From NCBI GenBank assembly GCA_011050085.1, contig DRGL01000084.1:62001-126000 (forward strand): a stretch of 64,000 nucleotides of DNA, in the 5' to 3' direction. Each line of letters opens with the position of its first letter. Position 1 is the first letter of the stretch. Shown here piece by piece: positions 45,759 to 54,033 of the stretch. The translations under genes and the position numbers were made by a program. The DNA comes from Pricia antarctica. GTDB taxonomy: Bacteria > Bacteroidota > Bacteroidia > Flavobacteriales > Flavobacteriaceae. Under the pieces are notes generated by a model. It had not been told where the DNA came from and ran no database searches. It saw only the letters and a list, made by a program, of their open reading frames with translations.

Positions 45759-46943
45759 TTATAGTTGATGTTTTAAAAGTTCCGCCTTGAGCTGGTAAAG
45801 TTCCTTTTCCATCTGGAGCATCGTATCGAGGGCATCCCTGTAAAACTGGAGCTCTACATAATAGTCCAAAAACGAGAGTTCGCCCAGTTGAAATGCCTTG
45901 AACAAAAGAGATTCGCTATCCAGCGATTCCATGGTTTTCCGGTATTCCCGATACTTTTTAAGTAAAAGCTGATACCGGTTGTACTGTTCCTGAAAACCGG
46001 CGTAAAGTGTTGCCGTAACGGCCTCTGTCCGGGACTTTCGATATTCATAACCTGTTTTGGCGGCCTTCACCTTGTTCCTGCTGCTCCATAAGGGTATGGA
46101 AACGCCCCCGTAAAAGCCCGAAAAATTATTGCCGCTGACCCCTTGGTAGTTGTATCCCGCGGTAAGGTCGGGCAGTACCTTGTTCCGCTCCAACGTTATC
46201 TTTTGTTGGGAAACGGATTCATTGATGCGCAGCTGCCGCACTTCGGGGTCTTGGGCCATTTTGGCCTGCCAGAGCGTTTCTAGGCTTTCGATCTCGATAT
46301 CTTCCCGTAGACCGATAGCGCCCGGATCGATGGGTTCGCCGCCGTTCAGTTTTTCCAAAAGGATAAGGGCATTCTGGATTTCGGTCTCTGTTTGCTCCAC
46401 GACGAACTGTTCCTGGATCCAAGCGATCTTGGCCTTGTTCAGATCAAGGATGCCGACCTGTTCTTTTTTGAAAAGTTCCCGGATCTGGTCGTACCCCTTT
46501 TTGCTCTGTTCGCGCCTTGTGCGTTCCAGCTCCTTTTGCTTTTGCAGGGTCGTAACGTCCACTAAAAGTTTATTGGCCTTCAAGAGCACATCCTGTCGTC
46601 GCCTGTCATATTCGGTTTCCAATTCTTCCGCCTGCAGATCGTTCCATTTCCCCCTCGCCGCATACACGGTGGGGAATTCAAGGGATTGGGAAATTTGGTA
46701 CTCGGTATATTCCGCCCCGCTGTTATCGCCATAGGGCAGATAAAACGCGGAAAGCTGAGGGTCGGGCAGATTGTTGCCGCTCCTTTTTTCAAGCTGCCGA
46801 CTTTCTATCAAGGCACGATAGGCCTTGAGTTCGGCATTGTTTTGTGCTATGCCATTGAGTAGTTCGCCCGTGGTATCGGTCTGGGCAAAACCACCAACGG
46901 AGCAAAGGCATCCGCAGATTGCGGACACAAGATTTTTATACAT
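45759..46943 (-). CDS. TolC-family outer-membrane efflux protein (CzcC-like)
   Basis: A 394-residue protein with a signal peptide and two long repeats of paired helices and beta-strands, typical of the TolC fold. Long coiled-coil stretches appear around residues 110-185 (KQKELERTRREQSKKGY) and 290-360. It would form the channel through the outer membrane for the RND trio. Its gene comes after the His-rich 149-aa gene and before the lipoprotein. The protein is somewhat shorter than average for the family but shows no break. Confidence 0.9.
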   Translation of the reverse strand: MYKNLVSAICGCLCSVGGFAQTDTTGELLNGIAQNNAELKAYRALIESRQLEKRSGNNLPDPQLSAFYLPYGDNSGAEYTEYQISQSLEFPTVYAARGKWNDLQAEELETEYDRRRQDVLLKANKLLVDVTTLQKQKELERTRREQSKKGYDQIRELFKKEQVGILDLNKAKIAWIQEQFVVEQTETEIQNALILLEKLNGGEPIDPGAIGLREDIEIESLETLWQAKMAQDPEVRQLRINESVSQQKITLERNKVLPDLTAGYNYQGVSGNNFSGFYGGVSIPLWSSRNKVKAAKTGYEYRKSRTEAVTATLYAGFQEQYNRYQLLLKKYREYRKTMESLDSESLLFKAFQLGELSFLDYYVELQFYRDALDTMLQMEKELYQLKAELLKHQL

Positions 46944-47024
46944 GGTCTGAGATTTTAGGTTTAACCTGAATTATAAAAGGAACACAGCCGTCTATTGGAT
47001 ATAGCGGTTTACGTTCCGTTCGGA

Positions 47025-47474
47025 TTAACCTAAACTGGGAGGGCCCCGTAAATCGGGGTTAGAAAGATAGGGATTGAAATAGGTGTTGGGGGGATGGTAT
47101 ATAGGCGGTTCGCTGTTTTGCCTATCATCGATTAAAAAGAGTCGTTGAATATCGATTGCACTTTCGGCAACGTATTTGTCAACTTCGGTCCGCTGCTCTA
47201 CCGTATTCCTTTCAAGGACGACAATATCGCTGGAAACGGTAGAATGCACGTGCATATCCATAAGGAACCCGAAGAAACCGTAAAGGGATTCTTCTTCTTC
47301 TTCGGAACTATCGTCGTGATGATGGTGTTCTCCGGTATGTGCAATATCCGAATGGGAATGCGAATCCTCGTGCTGATGATGCAGGTGTGGAAAAGCTTGA
47401 TGCAGCATCATTAGGCTGAATAGGGCCAAAAAGAACAATGCCGATATTTTATTTGCTTTTTGCATCAGGTACAA
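47025..47474 (-). CDS. His-rich exported protein opening the RND operon, 149 aa
   Basis: A protein with an N-terminal helix (ISALFFLALFSLMMLHQAF) followed by a histidine cluster (HLHHQHEDSHSHSDIAHTG then EHHHHDD) and an acidic run. It ends in GPPSLG, a proline-rich end common among small flavobacterial proteins that precede CzcCBA genes. It may bind metal in the periplasm, or serve as a sensor or buffer. There is no known family. The ATG at 47462 (MQKANK) is a possible later start. It is 81 bases upstream of the TolC-like gene. Confidence 0.7.
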   Translation of the reverse strand: MYLMQKANKISALFFLALFSLMMLHQAFPHLHHQHEDSHSHSDIAHTGEHHHHDDSSEEEEESLYGFFGFLMDMHVHSTVSSDIVVLERNTVEQRTEVDKYVAESAIDIQRLFLIDDRQNSEPPIYHPPNTYFNPYLSNPDLRGPPSLG

Positions 47475-47555
47475 AACTAATGAAAATTAACCTTAAATAA
47501 ATTTCTAACTTTATGAATTCCTAGCTTTATAAGTTTCGAACGAAACCGCATTTAA

Positions 47556-49520
47556 CTATTGCCACTTCATCTTTTGCAATCGAACAGCATTTAAGATTGC
47601 GAGTATCGCCACTCCTACATCAGCAAATACCGCTTCCCACATGGTGGCCATGCCCAGGGCACCCAATACGAGTACCAAGGCCTTGACGCCAAAAGCCAAC
47701 CCGATGTTCTGCCAAACGATACCTCTGGTGGAACGGCCTATTCTGATTGCTTTGGCAATTTTACTCGGTTGATCGGTCTGGATGATGACATCTGCCGTCT
47801 CGATTGCCACGTCGCTGCCGAGACCGCCCATTGCGATACCGACATCACTTGTGGCCAACACGGGCGCGTCGTTGATGCCGTCGCCGATAAATGCCACCTT
47901 TGTATCAGGCTGTTTTTGAAGTTGTTCCACTTCGTTGAGCTTATCCTCCGGCAACTGTCCGCCTTTGGCCCAATCGATTCCGAGTTCCTTGGCCACTTGC
48001 TGCGTAATGGAATCCTTGTCGCCGGACAACATTATTATTTTAGAAATACCCGCTTCCCGAATGTCCTTGATGGCTTGATGCGCATCATCTTTCAGCTCAT
48101 CCGCTATGGTCACATAACCGGCAAAATAACCATCGACACTAACCATGACTATCGATTCAATTATGGCGTCGGTCTCCGAGGGCACTTCTATACCATTACT
48201 CGTCATTAATGTCTTGTTCCCCACTAGGACCGTCTTTCCGTTCACGGTTCCCTTTAGACCTTTTCCTGCAACTTCGGAAACCCCGGTCGCCTCAAAGTCG
48301 GTTCCTTCGGCTTTGTACTCCATTATAGCCATGGCAATCGGATGTGTCGACTGTTCTTCCATCGCCATGAGATATTTCATGAATTCCTTTTCTTCGAGGG
48401 ATATGGATTTGATTTCCTTGATCTTGAAAACAGCTTTGGTAACCGTTCCCGTCTTGTCCATTACCACAGTGTTTATCTTGGTCATACTGTCGAGAAAGGA
48501 TGCTCCCTTGAACAGGATACCATTGCGGGATGCCGCACCCAGACCACCGAAATAGCCCAACGGAATCGAGATGACCAATGCACACGGACACGAGATAACA
48601 AGGAAAATGAGCGCCCGGTACAGCCAATCTTGAAAGACGTAATCGGCTACAATAAAGTAGGGAATAAACGTCAATCCTATGGCCAAGAAAACCACAATGG
48701 GCGTATATATTCTCGCAAATTTTCGGATGAACAGTTCGGTCTTCGATTTCCGCGCAGTGGCATTCTGCACCAGATCGAGAATACGGGCGATGGAACTATC
48801 CTTGAATTCCTTCGTGGTCTCAATTTCGATGACACCGTCTAGATTGATGCTTCCGGCAAATACGGATTTGTCTTTTGTAAGGGTATCCGGCTTGCTTTCG
48901 CCGGTCAATGCGGCGGTGTTGAACGACCCTTTTTCTGAAAGCAGAATACCGTCCAAAGGTACTTTCTCGCCTACCCGGACTTGAATCTTCTCGCCGATCT
49001 CGACCGTTTCGGGATCTACGGAAACATAGTCGCCATCGCGATACACCAAGGCTTCGTTGGGCCGCACATCGAGCAAGGCCTTGATGTTGCTTTTGGCACG
49101 GTTTACGGCAGCACTCTGGAACAGTTCGCCGACCGCGTAGAACAACATTACCGCAACCCCTTCGGGATATTCACCTATGGCAAAGGCTCCCAAAGTAGCA
49201 ATGGACATCAACAGAAATTCCGTAAAGAAATCACCGTTTTTAATGCTGTTCCATCCTTCCTTGATTACCGGAAACCCTACAGGGATATAGGCCACTATAT
49301 ACCAGCCTATCCGTAACCAACCTTTAAAAAAGGGAAAGACGTCGAAATAGTCTATTGCGATACCGGCAATGAGCATTACAAAACTGAAAATGGCCGGCAG
49401 ATAGGTCTTGAACTTAGAAACGCTTTCGGGATCGCTGTGGTTATGGCCGTCATCGTGACTATGTTCTCCCGCATGTTCTTGGGTATCGATATCCCGTAGG
49501 TTTACTTTCTTTTTTTTCAT
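47556..49520 (-). CDS. zntA: Zinc/cadmium-type P1B ATPase
   Basis: A 654-residue heavy-metal ATPase. It lacks an HMA domain but begins with a His-rich tail (EHAGEHSHDDGHNHSD). The membrane metal site is CPC (residues 311-313), the phosphorylation site DKTGT starts at D355, and GDGINDAP is complete. The KLG-less C-terminal helix and CPC with DVG(I/V)A point to the divalent zinc/cadmium/lead group rather than copper. It would export Zn or Cd from the cytoplasm. It is next to the CDF exporter and a Fur-family regulator gene, and starts one base after a short STAS-like relic. Confidence 0.9.
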   Translation of the reverse strand: MKKKKVNLRDIDTQEHAGEHSHDDGHNHSDPESVSKFKTYLPAIFSFVMLIAGIAIDYFDVFPFFKGWLRIGWYIVAYIPVGFPVIKEGWNSIKNGDFFTEFLLMSIATLGAFAIGEYPEGVAVMLFYAVGELFQSAAVNRAKSNIKALLDVRPNEALVYRDGDYVSVDPETVEIGEKIQVRVGEKVPLDGILLSEKGSFNTAALTGESKPDTLTKDKSVFAGSINLDGVIEIETTKEFKDSSIARILDLVQNATARKSKTELFIRKFARIYTPIVVFLAIGLTFIPYFIVADYVFQDWLYRALIFLVISCPCALVISIPLGYFGGLGAASRNGILFKGASFLDSMTKINTVVMDKTGTVTKAVFKIKEIKSISLEEKEFMKYLMAMEEQSTHPIAMAIMEYKAEGTDFEATGVSEVAGKGLKGTVNGKTVLVGNKTLMTSNGIEVPSETDAIIESIVMVSVDGYFAGYVTIADELKDDAHQAIKDIREAGISKIIMLSGDKDSITQQVAKELGIDWAKGGQLPEDKLNEVEQLQKQPDTKVAFIGDGINDAPVLATSDVGIAMGGLGSDVAIETADVIIQTDQPSKIAKAIRIGRSTRGIVWQNIGLAFGVKALVLVLGALGMATMWEAVFADVGVAILAILNAVRLQKMKWQ

Positions 49521-49521
49521 A

Positions 49522-49674
49522 TTATTCCTGAATCCAAGTTTTTGCTTTTTCCTTATCCTTTAAATCAAAAAATTTGATGTCGGCAGCTGTAAAGGTTTTC
49601 ATCAATTGGGTCATCCAATCCTGCCATTTCGTTTCGCCCACCATAGCAATGCGCTCGATGCAACAGAAGTGCAT
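49522..49674 (-). pseudogene. C-terminal remnant of a STAS/SpoIIAA-like protein, 50 aa
   Basis: The frame gives a protein starting MHFCC and continuing IERIAMVGETKWQDWM, then TFTAADIKFFDLKDKEKA and WIQE. This matches the last part of SpoIIAA-like/DUF3478 proteins, which usually have about 120 residues; the N-terminal half is missing. The ATG follows the CDF stop codon directly (TAAATG), in the same frame, and the stop lies one base before the zntA start. It is best read as a relic left by a deletion, although translation of a short peptide is possible. It is too short for typical gene finders. Confidence 0.65.
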
Positions 49675-50565
49675 TTATCCGCCCTCGTCCGGCTCGATAT
49701 GAATGTGTACGTCGATCAACTGTGGAAATTTTATAAATAATTTTTTCTTTACGTTATGGGCAATATTGTGGCCTTCGGTCACGGTTTTGTTTCCATCGAT
49801 CCATAGGTGCATATCGATATGGAACGCGGTCCCCATTTTTCGGGAATGGCAACGTTCGACCTTTATTACGCCGGACATTTGTTCGACCGCTTTGATAACA
49901 TCATCACGCAGTTCAGGTTCCACGGCTTCATCCAGCAGTTCCCCGATCGCAGAACGGCTTATGGTATAGGCATTATAAACAATGAACCCTGCCGCAATAA
50001 GTGCCGCAAAGTCATCGGCAATTTCAAAGCCTTTGCCACCGATCAGGGCAATGGAAATACCTATGAAGGCTGCAATGGAAGTAATGGCATCGCTTCTATG
50101 GTGGAAGGCATCCGCTTTGACCGCGGAACTGTTGATTTCGTCCCCCGTCTTGAGAACATACCTGTATAGAAGCTCTTTGGTGAGAACGACCACGACCAAA
50201 ATAATTAACGTAAATGGCGCGGGACTTTTGTGCGGTTCTATAATATGCAGAATACTATCATGGACGATGATACCTGCTGCAATGGTCAGGGCGACACCGA
50301 TTCCAATCGCTACCAAAGCCTCGATTTTACCATGTCCGTAAGGGTGGTTTTCGTCCGGCGGTTTTGACGACCATTTTAGCCCTGCCCAGAGCATTGCCGA
50401 TGTCAGAACGTCCGAGGCCGATTCGATGGCATCTGCGATCAACGCATAGGAATGGCCGAAAACTCCGCCCAGCCCTTTGATTATGGCCAAGAGTGCACTT
50501 ACCACAATTCCTATAAGCGTGGTCTTCAATCCTTTTTTGGATATCGCATTTGGATTTCTTTGCAT
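49675..50565 (-). CDS. Cation diffusion facilitator (CDF) family exporter
   Basis: A 296-residue inner-membrane protein with six predicted helices. The transport site residues are DAIESASD in the second helix (D45, D52) and HHRSD in the fifth (H155, D159). The C-terminal cytoplasmic domain (about 210-296) is the metal-sensing type and ends in VHIHIEPDEGG. It would export Zn, Cd, Co or Fe by proton antiport. Adjacent zntA and Fur-family genes point to zinc homeostasis. Its stop codon is joined to the STAS-like relic. Confidence 0.92.
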   Translation of the reverse strand: MQRNPNAISKKGLKTTLIGIVVSALLAIIKGLGGVFGHSYALIADAIESASDVLTSAMLWAGLKWSSKPPDENHPYGHGKIEALVAIGIGVALTIAAGIIVHDSILHIIEPHKSPAPFTLIILVVVVLTKELLYRYVLKTGDEINSSAVKADAFHHRSDAITSIAAFIGISIALIGGKGFEIADDFAALIAAGFIVYNAYTISRSAIGELLDEAVEPELRDDVIKAVEQMSGVIKVERCHSRKMGTAFHIDMHLWIDGNKTVTEGHNIAHNVKKKLFIKFPQLIDVHIHIEPDEGG

Positions 50566-50574
50566 TCGCCGACT

Positions 50575-50991
50575 TTATTGTCCACTACACTTCTCACAAA
50601 TTCCGGTCAGTACAAGGTTCGCATCCTCGGCAACATACCCCTCCGGAAGATTGATATGGGGAATTTTATGTTCGGTCAAACAGACCGTTTCGTCACAGTT
50701 GCTACAATGAAAATGTAGGTGCAAATCCCGGTCAAGTTCGCAATGGCAACCCGGTTCGCACAATGCATATTTAGATATACCTGTACCATCTTCTATCTGA
50801 TGTACGATTCCCTTTTCCTCAAAAGTTTTAAGGGTACGATATAGGGTAGTGCGTTCGGCTTTCGCGAAAGCGTTCTCAATATCGGTAAGAACGACCGCGA
50901 TTTTCTTTTTGGCCATATACTTGTAGATTAAGATACGCATTGCCGTGGGGCGCACACTATTTTTTTTCAATGTTTTTTCTATTTCTGTCAT
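50575..50991 (-). CDS. Fur-family metal-responsive regulator
   Basis: About 138 residues from the ATG at 50991, chosen because the upstream ATG at 51024 overlaps the previous gene. The winged-helix part has VRPTAMRILIYKYM and AERTTLYRTLKTFEEKGIVH. The metal-binding HLHFHCSNCDETVC segment and a C-terminal CEKC complete the structural zinc site (two CxxC pairs). It is probably a Zur- or PerR-type repressor of the surrounding metal exporters. It lies 9 bases upstream of the CDF gene, so it would be co-transcribed with it and may regulate itself. Confidence 0.9.
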   Translation of the reverse strand: MTEIEKTLKKNSVRPTAMRILIYKYMAKKKIAVVLTDIENAFAKAERTTLYRTLKTFEEKGIVHQIEDGTGISKYALCEPGCHCELDRDLHLHFHCSNCDETVCLTEHKIPHINLPEGYVAEDANLVLTGICEKCSGQ

Positions 50992-51007
50992 TTTCCGTCT
51001 TGCGTCT

Positions 51008-51343
51008 TTAATGTCCGTGCCCACCTTCCGATTTGTTCAGTACCGCTTTTAGCGTATAGGCGCCTTTTAAAACGATTGAAGTGGTGTCCTGTATTTTATC
51101 GTAATTCTTAACCTGAACGTAATCGATGGATTTCATTCCAGGCTCAAAAGGTACTTTTTCAAAATTGATTTCGTTTCCGTTCGTTTCGGTCTTTCTGAAG
51201 AAATAGGATATCCCTTGGTCGATAATGACTGCGGAAGTTGGCAATACCCTTGCTTTTTTGCTGCCATGCATAATCTTTGCATCGATATACAGCCCAATAA
51301 TAAGTTTATTATTGATTGAAAAATCAATGATTCTGTTGATCAT
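51008..51343 (-). pseudogene. Chimera of an RND pump start and an adaptor end
   Basis: A 111-residue frame. Its first 19 residues (MINRIIDFSINNKLIIGLY) match the N-terminus of CusA/CzcA pumps. From about residue 20 it continues as the last domain of a CusB-like adaptor (IDAKIMHGSKKARVLP, then DQGISYFF, and ending LKGAYTLKAVLNKSEGGHGH). The two come from different proteins, so a deletion of roughly 4 kb must have joined the first codons of a pump gene to the last quarter of the adaptor gene. The frame is preserved across the joint. It cannot work as a pump or an adaptor. A small secreted remnant with metal-binding GHGH is possible. Confidence 0.75.
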
Positions 51344-51465
51344 GGATGTAACATTAATTCAGTTAAAAAATGTAGTAATGCCTTCACATAAGCGAAAACA
51401 GTGGCAATGCTTTCCATACGGAACGGAAGCATCGAAACAGGATAAGCGATCCTATAAAAACTGAA

Positions 51466-51861
51466 TTATGCCCGAGGGGGCTGGAAAAGGGATTCCAGAA
51501 ATCTGGAGTGGAAATGGAAGGTATGATAATTGAATTTCGTATTTCTATGGAATTTTATCGACTTGATAGTTATTGCATTTGTAGAGGTCACAAAGACCAC
51601 TGGATGGCAACATTGCTGATGCGTATGGTCGGGAAAGTTATTTTTTTCAGGACCATCATGATGTCCTTCTTTAGTACCGTCGCCGTTGAAATAATCCTCG
51701 ACTACAAAGTCGAAAAACGAATCCCCGTCATAGGCTTTGTGATCTTGATAGTGGGAAATAAAAGTTGAGACTTTTTCGATTTGTCCACATAAATCTACAT
51801 CCATTGCCACTCCTTGGAGAAGGAATAGAAATGACATTGATATGGATACAAGTATTTTCAT
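51466..51861 (-). CDS. Small His-rich exported protein of a metal-efflux locus
   Basis: About 131 residues from the ATG at 51861 (signal peptide MKILVSISMSFLFLLQG); an upstream in-frame ATG at 51894 exists. The mature protein contains DHTHQQCCHP and later FNYHTFHFHSRF, and ends in FQPPRA, a C-terminus common to small flavobacterial proteins encoded ahead of CusCBA-type genes. The gene is probably the surviving first member of the efflux operon whose pump and adaptor have been deleted to a chimera just downstream. It may bind copper or zinc in the periplasm. No named family applies. Confidence 0.65.
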   Translation of the reverse strand: MKILVSISMSFLFLLQGVAMDVDLCGQIEKVSTFISHYQDHKAYDGDSFFDFVVEDYFNGDGTKEGHHDGPEKNNFPDHTHQQCCHPVVFVTSTNAITIKSIKFHRNTKFNYHTFHFHSRFLESLFQPPRA

Positions 51862-51908
51862 TGAAGTTGCAAAGGTAACGGAATTTTTGTGCAACTGGAT
51901 TGCAAAAG

Positions 51909-52178
51909 TTAAATGGAAAAATCGAAACCTTTTCCCCTACCCTTGTGTTCGTTCGAAATATTAGCACCAATATTCAAACCAAGAGTACTGCCTTTGTTCT
52001 TTTGTACTGCTATTTCATTACTGTATTGTTCCATACCATCTTGCATTGCGTTTATACGTTCGTTTTTAGAATTAACGTCTTTGAATAAGGATGATTTTAA
52101 ATTCAAGTCCTTAGCTAGTTCATAACCTAGATTGAACGCTGTCAAGTAGTCATTATCAATTTTTAAATTTTCTTCCAT
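51909..52178 (-). CDS. Small protein associated with the integrase end, 89 aa
   Basis: A soluble protein with a helical N-terminus (NDYLTAFNLGYELAKDLNL) and a tail containing NKGSTLGLNIGANI. No family is recognised. It lies three bases after the excisionase-like gene on the same strand and shares its AT-rich composition, so it is likely part of the mobile element and not of the metal cluster next to it. It could be an accessory factor for excision or replication, by position only. Confidence 0.6.
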   Translation of the reverse strand: MEENLKIDNDYLTAFNLGYELAKDLNLKSSLFKDVNSKNERINAMQDGMEQYSNEIAVQKNKGSTLGLNIGANISNEHKGRGKGFDFSI

Positions 52179-52180
52179 TC

Positions 52181-52450
52181 TTAAAAAGTTTCGCGTGCAT
52201 GTTTTTCAATGTATTCATTAATCGAATCTCGATCATAAATAATAATTTTCTTCTGAGGTTGCGAGAATCTTATTTTACCTTCGTCCCTTAATTTCTGCAA
52301 GGTGGTCGTTGACTTAATTTTAAGGATACCCATTGCTTCCTCTCCATCTATCCATTTGGCAGGTTTACTATCGATCTTAGCTTCGACATGTTCTAAAACC
52401 TTATCAAATAGGGCGTAGAAAGCTTCTTCTTGTATACAAACGATTTCCAT
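52181..52450 (-). CDS. Helix-turn-helix (excisionase-like) DNA-binding protein
   Basis: An 89-residue protein. After a short helical start it has the excisionase-type winged-helix pattern: ADGEEAMGILKIKSTTTLQK in outline (here WIDGEEAMGILKIKS), then LRDEGKIRFSQPQKKIIIYD and RDSINEYIEKH. The DNA-reading helix is followed by a wing with the IIIYDRDSI strand. Such proteins bend DNA at att sites and help the integrase to excise. It lies 127 bases downstream of the integrase on the same strand. A control role over element genes is also possible. Confidence 0.8.
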   Translation of the reverse strand: MEIVCIQEEAFYALFDKVLEHVEAKIDSKPAKWIDGEEAMGILKIKSTTTLQKLRDEGKIRFSQPQKKIIIYDRDSINEYIEKHARETF

Positions 52451-52577
52451 TGAATACTCTTAGATGTTCAAGATATGGTCTTAATTTTTTGTGCCCAAAA
52501 GATACCTGTAATATTAATTCGATGCCAAGTAAATAGGTCAAACCGTCAATCAATTAGATAAACGGCACTCCGAATCC

Positions 52578-53801
52578 TTAAAAGTTAATAACCTTCTCCA
52601 AAGCATCGTCCGTTTCTTTGTGCATAAAATTAGATTGATAACTCACCGTAGTGGTAATAGATGAGTGACGATATAATTTTTGCAGCATTTGGATGGGTAT
52701 TTTATCCCCTGAAATATTACCGAAGCTGTGCCGTGCGATGTGCATACTGAGTTTTTTTTCGATTCCCAGTTTTTCGGCTACAATTTGCAACCGTCGATTT
52801 AAATTTCTTGTAATTGTTTTTATACGGGTAGCGACCCTTTTCTCGTCTTTCAAATCGGTACCTTTTAAATAAGGGAAGACCACATCGTTCTTCCGTTTCT
52901 TGAGCGGCGTGTACTGATACAATATTTTATTTGCCTTTTCAGGTACCGCCAAAGAAACAAGTTTTTTGTTTTTGCCCATTCGATAATAAAGTCTATCGTC
53001 CTTAAAATCCGTGCATTTTAATTTTAAGACATCGCCGACCCTTATACCCGCAAAATAGAAACTGGTCAACCAAATATTTACTGCATGCATTTGAGCGGTA
53101 GTCAAATCGGTTGCAGTTTCAAGTAGTTGCACTTCTTCCCTGTTCAATCCAATTTTTTCTGTTTCAGGAAACTTGATTTGGATTTTTCCTTTACCAAAAG
53201 GGTAGTTCTTATCATCAACATGAAATTCTTTTCTGGCGAAATTATAAATTGTTCGAATGAGCATTAGGTAGTTTATAGCTGTTCTAGCGGCTACTTTTCT
53301 TTGGTATAGAAGATATGCTTCGAAACCTCTTAGTAATGTAACATCCAAGTCTGCAAAGAGTAGCTCCTTGCGTTTTAAAAATGCCTTAAATATGTCTAGC
53401 CTTTTTTCTTGATTGTAATGCTGATTGAATTTATTTCTTTTTAAAAGATTTTCAAGAAAGATTTCGCTAGCATCAAAAAAGTTCATTTTAGTCTTGCCAA
53501 CTATTTTCTTCTTAATCTTCTTGGCAGATTGGCCTATGCCTTCTGCATCGCTATCAATGAGTTTGTCGTTAGCCTCTGACAATTTCTTTGCCAATAGTTT
53601 ATTCAAACGATTTGAATTAGGATGGGATTTCTTTATCCTATTATATTTACTGTCCCAAAACTTTTCATCAATGTATTGACCGATATATAGAAAAGAAGAT
53701 TTTCTATCTTTGGTTACCCGAATTGCAAGAGGAAGCAATCCAGCGCTATTTGGTTTTTTCCTTAAAACTACCTGGATTGTTGCCATAACACTTATTTTCA
53801 A
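52578..53801 (-). CDS. Tyrosine site-specific recombinase (integrase)
   Basis: A 407-residue integrase of the Bacteroidota phage-integrase group. The N-terminal arm-binding domain and SAM-like core-binding domain occupy about the first 200 residues. The catalytic residues are R254 (GIRVGD), H354 and R357 (HIARH), H379 (YRHSS) and the nucleophile Y388 (TTVSYQS). Read on the minus strand, its start lies about 150 bases from the tRNA-Met fragment, the usual place for an integrase that recombines at a tRNA gene. The ATG at 53786 (MATIQVV) is an alternative start. It looks intact. Confidence 0.94.
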   Translation of the reverse strand: MKISVMATIQVVLRKKPNSAGLLPLAIRVTKDRKSSFLYIGQYIDEKFWDSKYNRIKKSHPNSNRLNKLLAKKLSEANDKLIDSDAEGIGQSAKKIKKKIVGKTKMNFFDASEIFLENLLKRNKFNQHYNQEKRLDIFKAFLKRKELLFADLDVTLLRGFEAYLLYQRKVAARTAINYLMLIRTIYNFARKEFHVDDKNYPFGKGKIQIKFPETEKIGLNREEVQLLETATDLTTAQMHAVNIWLTSFYFAGIRVGDVLKLKCTDFKDDRLYYRMGKNKKLVSLAVPEKANKILYQYTPLKKRKNDVVFPYLKGTDLKDEKRVATRIKTITRNLNRRLQIVAEKLGIEKKLSMHIARHSFGNISGDKIPIQMLQKLYRHSSITTTVSYQSNFMHKETDDALEKVINF

Positions 53802-53821
53802 TTCCTAAATATACAAATTTT

Positions 53822-53843
53822 AGGTACAACATAGGTACAACAT
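53822..53843. repeat. Tandem 11-bp direct repeat AGGTACAACAT x2
   Basis: Two exact copies of AGGTACAACAT stand head to tail between the integrase start and the att site, and TTACATG repeats twice just after (53843-53859). Such direct repeats next to an integrase gene are typical arm-type binding sites. Confidence 0.55.
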
Positions 53844-53947
53844 TACATGTTTTTACATGGTTCTATAGACTTTCATAATTTCGCAATACATTCATAAACA
53901 ACTGATTATTAATCATATTAGACCATATCAATACAAATGTCCCAGAA

Positions 53948-53989
53948 TTCATAACCCGGAGGCCGAGGGTTCAAGTCCCTCTCACGCTA
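53948..53989 (+). tRNA. 3' fragment of a tRNA-Met(CAT) gene, attachment site of the element
   Basis: The sequence runs from the anticodon loop (TTCATAA, anticodon CAT at 53950-53952) through the T-arm (GAGGG-TTCAAGT-CCCTC, 53965-53981) and the acceptor end TCACGCTA. The 5' half is missing: bases upstream do not pair with CCCGG of the anticodon stem. No encoded CCA follows. A partial tRNA beside an integrase is the mark left when an element recombines at the tRNA 3' end. The intact copy should lie at the other end of the element and was not seen in this window. Confidence 0.8.
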
Positions 53990-54003
53990 CTTGTAAACAC
54001 AGG

Positions 54004-54033
54004 GCCTTCAAGAAATTGAAGGCTTTTATTTTT
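54004..54033 (+). terminator. Rho-independent terminator of the tRNA gene
   Basis: GCCTTCAA and TTGAAGGC form a perfect 8-bp stem with a GAAA loop, followed by TTTTATTTTT. It lies 14 bases beyond the tRNA fragment. As the native tRNA terminator it marks the DNA to the right as chromosome. Confidence 0.85.

Noticed and set aside
53822-53859. Direct repeats next to the integrase considered as a CRISPR remnant
   Set aside because: There are only two units of 11 bp with no spacers and no cas genes. Integrase arm sites explain them better.
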